Below are positions 12,813 to 16,833 of a stretch of DNA of 16,833 nt, in pieces. The translations under genes and the position numbers were made by a program. The notes beneath the pieces are model-generated. The model saw nothing but the letters and a program-made list of their open reading frames with translations. It was not told the origin of the DNA and did not search any database. Where the stretch lies: the NCBI GenBank assembly GCA_003669255.1, contig QWPO01000173.1, positions 1-16,833 on the forward strand, in the 5' to 3' direction. Origin of the DNA: Planctomycetota bacterium (GTDB taxonomy: Bacteria; Planctomycetota; Planctomycetia; Pirellulales; UBA1268). How positions within the stretch are numbered: position 1 is the first letter of the stretch; the number at the start of each line of letters is the position of its first letter.

Positions 12813-14125
12813 CAATAGCGGTAGTACTCGGGCTTGAACGGCCCGTCGACGGGGATGTGCAGGTACTCGGCCTGGGCCTTGGTGAGCTTCGTGAGCTTCA
12901 CTCCCAACTTGTCGAGGTGCAGGCGGGCCACCTCCTCGTCGAGCTTCTTGGGAAGCAGGTGGACGCCGACCTCGTACTTGTCGGTCTCCGTCCAAATGGC
13001 CAGTTGCGCGAGCACCTGGTTGGTGAAGCTCGTGCTCATCACGAACGAGGGATGCCCGGTGGCGCAGCCCAGGTTCACGAGCCGGCCTTCGGCCAGCACG
13101 ATCACCGAGTTGCCCGAGGGGAGCGTGTAGCGGTCGACCTGCGGCTTGATCTCGACCTTCTTGATGCCCTTCGTGTTCTCCAGCCAGGCCACGTCGATCT
13201 CCAGGTCGAAGTGCCCGATGTTGCAGATGATCGCGTCGTTGGGCATCTTCTCGATGTGCTTGCCGAGAACCACGTCCCGGCAGCCGGTGGCCGTGACGAA
13301 GATCTGGCCCCGCGGGGCCGCCTCCTCCATCGTGGTCACTTCATACCCTTCCATCACCGCCTGCAGGGCGTTGATGGGGTCGACCTCCGTGACGATGACC
13401 CGGGCGCCCAGGGCCTTCATGGCGTGGGCACAGCCCTTGCCGACATCCCCATAGCCGCACACCACCACCACCTTGCCGGCCACCATCACGTCGGTGGCCC
13501 GCTTGATGCCGTCTGCCAAGCTCTCACGGCAGCCGTAGAGATTGTCGAACTTGGACTTGGTGCAAGAATCGTTGACGTTGATGGCCGGGAGCTTGAGCTC
13601 GCCATTTTCATGCATCTGGTAGAGCCGGTGGACGCCCGTGGTCGTCTCTTCGGACAGGCCGCGGATGCCTCCCAGCAACTCCGGATATTTCTGATGGACC
13701 ATGGCGGTGAGATCGCCGCCGTCGTCGAGGATCATGTTGAGCGGCTCACCGTCGGGGAAAAACAGCGTCTGCTCGATGCACCAGTCGAACTCCTCGTTGG
13801 TCATCCCCTTCCAGGCATAGACAGGAAAGCCGGCCTTGGCGATGGCCGCGGCGGCGTGGTCCTGCGTGGAGAAGATGTTGCAGCTGCTCCACGTGACCTC
13901 GGCGCCCAGCTCCTTGAGGGTCTCGATGAGCACCGCGGTCTGGATGGTCATGTGCAGGCAGCCGGCGATGCGAGCCCCGGTGAGCGGCTTGGTCTTGCCA
14001 TACTTGTCCCGCAGGGCCATCAGGCCGGGCATCTCGTTCTCGGCCAGCATGATCTCCTTGCGGCCCCAATCGGCCAGCGAGAGATCGGCAACCTTGTAGG
14101 GCAGGCGGGTTTCGACGTGGGTCAT
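12812..14125 (-). CDS. ahcY: Adenosylhomocysteinase (S-adenosyl-L-homocysteine hydrolase)
   Basis: NAD-dependent cytoplasmic enzyme that splits S-adenosylhomocysteine into adenosine and homocysteine, clearing the inhibitor left by methyltransferases. The 437-aa form shows the family blocks in order: HMTIQTAVLIETL (58-70), SCNIFSTQDHAAAA (81-94), NDSCTKSKFDNLYG with catalytic Lys190 and Asp194, the NAD-binding GYGDVGKG (224-231), then GHFDLEIDVAWL and the C-terminus KPEYYRY that completes the partner active site. The ATG at 14125 is preceded by AGGAG at the right distance; the longer frame to 14197 has only a low-complexity extension. A GCGCCC/GGGCGC hairpin (14146-14160) lies just before the ribosome-binding site. 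It is downstream of trpF by 123 nt on the same strand. Confidence 0.97.
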   Translation of the reverse strand: MTHVETRLPYKVADLSLADWGRKEIMLAENEMPGLMALRDKYGKTKPLTGARIAGCLHMTIQTAVLIETLKELGAEVTWSSCNIFSTQDHAAAAIAKAGFPVYAWKGMTNEEFDWCIEQTLFFPDGEPLNMILDDGGDLTAMVHQKYPELLGGIRGLSEETTTGVHRLYQMHENGELKLPAINVNDSCTKSKFDNLYGCRESLADGIKRATDVMVAGKVVVVCGYGDVGKGCAHAMKALGARVIVTEVDPINALQAVMEGYEVTTMEEAAPRGQIFVTATGCRDVVLGKHIEKMPNDAIICNIGHFDLEIDVAWLENTKGIKKVEIKPQVDRYTLPSGNSVIVLAEGRLVNLGCATGHPSFVMSTSFTNQVLAQLAIWTETDKYEVGVHLLPKKLDEEVARLHLDKLGVKLTKLTKAQAEYLHIPVDGPFKPEYYRY

Positions 14126-14248
14126 TGTGGGAATCTCCTGTGCGGGCGCCCGATGGGCGCGGGACGGGGCCGGGCCCCGGGCCCGGGTGTGCGGCATCCA
14201 TCGCCGAACGCCCCAAATCTTAGCCGGTGAGACGATTTCGCACAGGGT

Positions 14249-14944
14249 TCAGCCCCCGCCAAGCCCCGCCCCGTGGGCCGCGGCCACGAAGGCCCGCACC
14301 TTTTCCGGATCCTTGCGTCCCGGGGCCGATTCCACGCCGCTGGCCACGTCCACCGCCGCCACGCCAGTGGCCCGGATGGCAGTCGCCACGTTTTCGGGCG
14401 CGAGTCCCCCTGCCAACGCCACGGGCAGGTCAAGGGGGCCTGCGGCCATGAACGCCTGCCAGTCGACGACCGCGCCCGTGCCCCCCAGCGACCCGGCAGC
14501 CGCGCCCGGCGCAGGTGCCGCATCGACGAGGGCCATCGCAGGCGCGATGCCGTGTCCGCGTGCCGCGGCGATCCACTGCCGTGCCTCCGCCAGGCCGTCA
14601 GCACCGAGTCGCACGGCGCGGATCACTGGCAACCCCGCCAGCAGCGTGCAGAGTTCCGGCGGGTCGACGGCTGGGCCGTTGCCGGCGAGGTGGCCGTGCA
14701 GCTGCACGGCGTCGAGACCGGTGAGTTCCACGACGCGGCGGATCTCGTCGGCGGACATCCCCGCGAACACGCCCACCCGCAGCACGCCCATCGGCACGGC
14801 GGCCACCACGGCGCGGGCGGCCTGGGGATCGAGCCGCCGCGGCGAGCCGGCGACGAAGTTGAAGCCGATGGCGTCGGCACCGGCCGCGGCCACCAGCCGT
14901 GCGTCCTCCGGGGTCGTCACGCCGCAGATCTTCACGTGGAACAC
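14249..14944 (-). CDS. trpF: Phosphoribosylanthranilate isomerase
   Basis: Catalyses the Amadori rearrangement of phosphoribosylanthranilate in tryptophan synthesis, a cytoplasmic TIM-barrel enzyme. Visible motifs are VKICGVT at the N-terminus (catalytic Cys), GADAIGFNFVAGSPR, VGVFAGMSADEI, LDAVQLHG, a catalytic-Asp strand (ALVDAAP), LPVALAGGLAPENV and AVDVASGVESAPGRKDPEKV. At 231 aa it is slightly longer than usual because of Ala/Gly-rich insertions. GGAGG 8 nt before the GTG at 14944 favours that start over the GTG at 14953. No other trp gene is adjacent, so the pathway is dispersed here. It may be co-transcribed with ahcY, though the GC-rich gap of 123 nt leaves this open. Confidence 0.93.
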   Translation of the reverse strand: MFHVKICGVTTPEDARLVAAAGADAIGFNFVAGSPRRLDPQAARAVVAAVPMGVLRVGVFAGMSADEIRRVVELTGLDAVQLHGHLAGNGPAVDPPELCTLLAGLPVIRAVRLGADGLAEARQWIAAARGHGIAPAMALVDAAPAPGAAAGSLGGTGAVVDWQAFMAAGPLDLPVALAGGLAPENVATAIRATGVAAVDVASGVESAPGRKDPEKVRAFVAAAHGAGLGGG

Positions 14945-14976
14945 GGCACCCACCTCCGGGCCTCACATCCGTCGCG

Positions 14977-14996
14977 ACCGCGCGGGGAAGCGCGGT
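14977..14996. repeat. Hairpin in the divergent trpF / AAA ATPase gap
   Basis: ACCGCGC (14977-14983) pairs with GCGCGGT (14990-14996) around a 6-nt loop, followed by TTT on the plus strand. As it lies between divergent starts it is more likely regulatory or attenuator-like than a gene-end terminator. Confidence 0.35.
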
Positions 14997-15116
14997 TTTC
15001 CGGACCGGGAAAGTCTACGGGCGCCGACGGCTGTGCAGGAAGCGGCCGCGGTTGGTCGAAATGAACACTGCCGCGGTCGCGAGCCGCGACGCCCCGTGCC
15101 AGGAACCACACAGCAG

Positions 15117-16580
15117 ATGCACGTCCCCAGCCGGCACCCGTCGACTCGTCCCTTCATGGCCGCGCCGCGCACGCAGTTCTATCACCCCGCGCCGGTCATC
15201 GACGCGGCGCTCCGCGGCGTGGAACGCTGCATCCGTCGGGCCGAGGGCGTGGCGCTCGTCGTGGGGCCTCCAGGCACTGGCAAGTCACTGCTCCTGGCCA
15301 AGGTGGCCGAGCACGTTCGCGACGACTTTGACGTGGCCCTGCTCTCGGGGGCCAGCATCTGCACCCGCCGCGCGCTGTGGCAGGCGGTGATGGCGGCGAT
15401 CGGCGAACCCTACCGCGGCATCGACGAGACCGACCTGCGGATCGCGCTCGTGGAACGCATCCGCGGGCTGGCCGCCACCGGCGCGGGGCTCGTGATCCTC
15501 GTCGACGAGGCGCACACGCTGCCCACGCGGCTCATCGAGGAGTTGCGGCTGCTCACCAACGTGCCCACGCCGCTGCCGGCCGTGCACATCGTGCTGGCGG
15601 GGAGCGTGCGACTGGAGGAGATGCTCGGGCAGCCGCGCATGGAAAGCCTGGCGCAGCGGATCGCGGTGCGCAGTTACCTCGAGCCGCTCGACCATGAGAC
15701 CACGATGGCCTACCTGCGGACGCAGGTGAAGGCGGCGGGCCTGTCCTGGGACCGGCTCTTCGCCACGGGCTGCGACGACGCGGTGTTCACGGCCACAGAT
15801 GGCGTGCCGCGGCTGGTGAACCAGCTCTGCGATCAGGCGCTGGTGTTGGTGGCGGAATCGGAGCGGCGGGTTACGCCGGCCGACATTGCGGCGGCCTGGC
15901 GGGAGATCCAGCGTCTGCCGGCACCATCGGGACTCGAGCGGGCGGCAGCCGACAGCCCGCCGCGCATGGATGACGATGCCGTGCTGCATGGCGACGGCCC
16001 AGACGATTTTGGCACGGACGGCATGGGGGTGGTCGAATTCGGCGCGGGGGATGTCGCCTTCGCGGACGAGTCCTTTGTCATGCACCAGGATCACGGGCCG
16101 CTGGGGGACGCGATGCTGCCCGAGGAACCGGCCGATCCCTGGGATGGCCCGGAGGTGGAACTCGTGTTCGGTGCGGGTGGCGATCCGTTCCACGAGTATT
16201 TCAAGCGCACAGATCCGCCGGTTGAGCGTTACACGGTGCAGGGGCCGGACGACTTCAGCGGCTGCCGTCACGTGACCAGCCGGGAGGGGCAGTCGATGGG
16301 CCGGTTGCTGGCCTCGATCGCGCGTGCAGTGCCGCAGCCGGCCGTGATCGAGGAACCCCGGCCGCCGCATGCGCCGACGGAGCCGGTTGTGGAACCGACT
16401 GGAAAACCGACTGCGACATCCGTTGCGTCCGGGGATGCGGACATCGACGACACCGACATGGTGGTGATCGAGGAGGACATGCTGCCGGCCGCGAGTGGAA
16501 CGCCCGCCGTGTTCAGCGTTCGGCCGAGTGACTACCGCAGTCTGTTCACGCGTCTGCGCCGCGGCGCCGCTGGGAGTTGA
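15117..16580 (+). CDS. ExeA/MshM-type AAA ATPase with acidic C-terminal tail
   Basis: A 487-aa protein from the ATG at 15117. Residues 14-270 are an AAA ATPase of the GspA/ExeA/MshM type: Walker A GPPGTGKS (50-57), Walker B VILVDEAH (125-132), sensor VLAGS (159-163), SLAQRI with a likely arginine finger (177-182), and a lid ending GVPRLVNQLCDQAL. Relatives use ATP to help secretins or pilus parts assemble, or act in transposition (TnsC/IstB-like). The N-terminal FYHPAPVIDAALRGVERCI fits the ExeA group. Residues about 274-487 are acidic, Pro-rich and low in complexity, with no peptidoglycan-binding domain or membrane helix seen. AGGA lies 13 nt upstream; an ATG at 15156 is an alternative start. 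The stop codon lies inside the first copy of the 120-bp repeat. Confidence 0.8.
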   Translation: MHVPSRHPSTRPFMAAPRTQFYHPAPVIDAALRGVERCIRRAEGVALVVGPPGTGKSLLLAKVAEHVRDDFDVALLSGASICTRRALWQAVMAAIGEPYRGIDETDLRIALVERIRGLAATGAGLVILVDEAHTLPTRLIEELRLLTNVPTPLPAVHIVLAGSVRLEEMLGQPRMESLAQRIAVRSYLEPLDHETTMAYLRTQVKAAGLSWDRLFATGCDDAVFTATDGVPRLVNQLCDQALVLVAESERRVTPADIAAAWREIQRLPAPSGLERAAADSPPRMDDDAVLHGDGPDDFGTDGMGVVEFGAGDVAFADESFVMHQDHGPLGDAMLPEEPADPWDGPEVELVFGAGGDPFHEYFKRTDPPVERYTVQGPDDFSGCRHVTSREGQSMGRLLASIARAVPQPAVIEEPRPPHAPTEPVVEPTGKPTATSVASGDADIDDTDMVVIEEDMLPAASGTPAVFSVRPSDYRSLFTRLRRGAAGS

Positions 16581-16833
16581 TGCAACCCCGCCCCGCAGTC
16601 CGACTGCACGCACACCGCGGCAGCGGCAACGGCCGCCCGGAAGGCGTTCCCCACCGGGAGGCCCGAGGTCATTGGGCAAGCAGACTCCTCGAGGAGTTGA
16701 TGCAACCCCGCCCCGCAGTCCGAGCGTACGCACGCCGCGGCAGCGGCAACGGCCGCCCGGAAGGCGTTCCCCACCGGGAGGCCCGAGGTCATTGGGCAAG
16801 CAGACTCCTCAAGGAGTTGATGCAACCCCGCCC
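16573..16833. repeat. 120-bp tandem repeat, at least 2.2 copies (runs off the window)
   Basis: The unit starts at 16573, 16693 and 16813 (GGAGTTGATGCAACCCCGCC). Copies 1 and 2 differ at 5 of 120 positions, mostly near 16604-16615 against 16724-16735. Unit junctions carry a palindrome, ACTCCTCGAGGAGT at 16684-16697, with one change in the next copy. Being a multiple of three, the repeat leaves several frames open on both strands, but these look non-coding. The array continues beyond the window. Confidence 0.9.

Noticed and set aside
11341..12837. 498-codon plus-strand open frame opposite the DUF1015 gene
   Set aside because: The residues are His/Val/Gly/Arg-rich, typical of antisense translation, and the other strand shows the DUF1015 motifs.
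12437..14230. 597-codon plus-strand open frame opposite ahcY
   Set aside because: Shadow of ahcY in high-GC DNA; the minus-strand translation is an unmistakable adenosylhomocysteinase.
14126..14248. Possible S-adenosylhomocysteine riboswitch upstream of ahcY
   Set aside because: The leader is GC-rich with a simple hairpin before the ribosome-binding site, but I could not find the conserved core of the known SAH riboswitch, and the gap is short.
15285..16799. Long minus-strand open frame opposite the AAA ATPase, and a shorter one over the tandem repeat
   Set aside because: It is antisense to a gene with clear ATPase motifs, is Arg/Gly/Pro-rich without domain pattern, and is kept open by the 120-bp (40-codon) repeat.
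16573..16833. CRISPR or coding repeat
   Set aside because: Copies are directly adjacent with no spacers, and the open frames change in step with the repeat length rather than showing protein character.

Overview
The window reads as a high-GC bacterial chromosome, most likely a planctomycete (Pirellulales-like). That placement is inferred from the P-loop replication protein type, the GYF_2 and TerB-like cargo proteins, the ExeA-type ATPase with a long acidic tail and the general gene style; no rRNA is present to confirm it. There are two parts. Positions 1 to about 8887 are accessory DNA with somewhat lower GC and many small or unknown genes. Positions 8888 to 16833 are core chromosome: tRNA-Pro(UGG), parB, parA, a DUF1015 gene, ahcY and trpF, all on the minus strand, then a divergent ExeA/MSHA-type AAA ATPase followed by a 120-bp tandem repeat that runs off the window.

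The accessory part abuts the 3' end of the tRNA-Pro gene, the usual seat of an integrated element. From left to right it holds the tail of an unknown gene; a 517-aa P-loop replication ATPase with a C-terminal winged helix; a block of dispersed iteron-like repeats (GGACAAAT and ATTTTTGCC in both orientations) around a 79-aa membrane protein; and a membrane-anchored coiled-coil protein with DUF4041 and T5orf172 (GIY-YIG-like) domains. Then come five minus-strand genes: a GYF_2 membrane protein, a TerB-like membrane protein, a small exported protein, a four-helix membrane protein and a lone phage terminase small subunit. No integrase, large terminase, portal or capsid gene is visible.

The main finding is that the last three of these genes are each followed, on the coding strand, by an attC-like imperfect hairpin (6531-6616, 7380-7464, 8012-8075). 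All three share an outer CGAAC box (GTTCG on the cassette strand). Two share the same pair of unpaired bases while their stem sequences differ in a mostly compensating way. One hairpin encodes the C-terminal tail of its own gene. Two cargo genes carry near-identical promoters (GTTGACGCCC, 15 nt, TATTCTCCC). This looks like an integron cassette array without an integrase in view, inside or next to a tRNA-borne island that also has a replication protein, origin-like repeats and an orphan terS, a gene set reminiscent of phage satellites.

In the core part, parA and parB overlap and three parS-like sites lie within 2.6 kb upstream of them, so this is the chromosome segregation locus. ParB has GQRR in place of the usual GERR CTP-binding motif. 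The ahcY 3' region carries four strong hairpins in a row. The first shares a 32-bp module with the 120-bp tandem repeat at the right end of the window, pointing to a dispersed repeat family in this genome.
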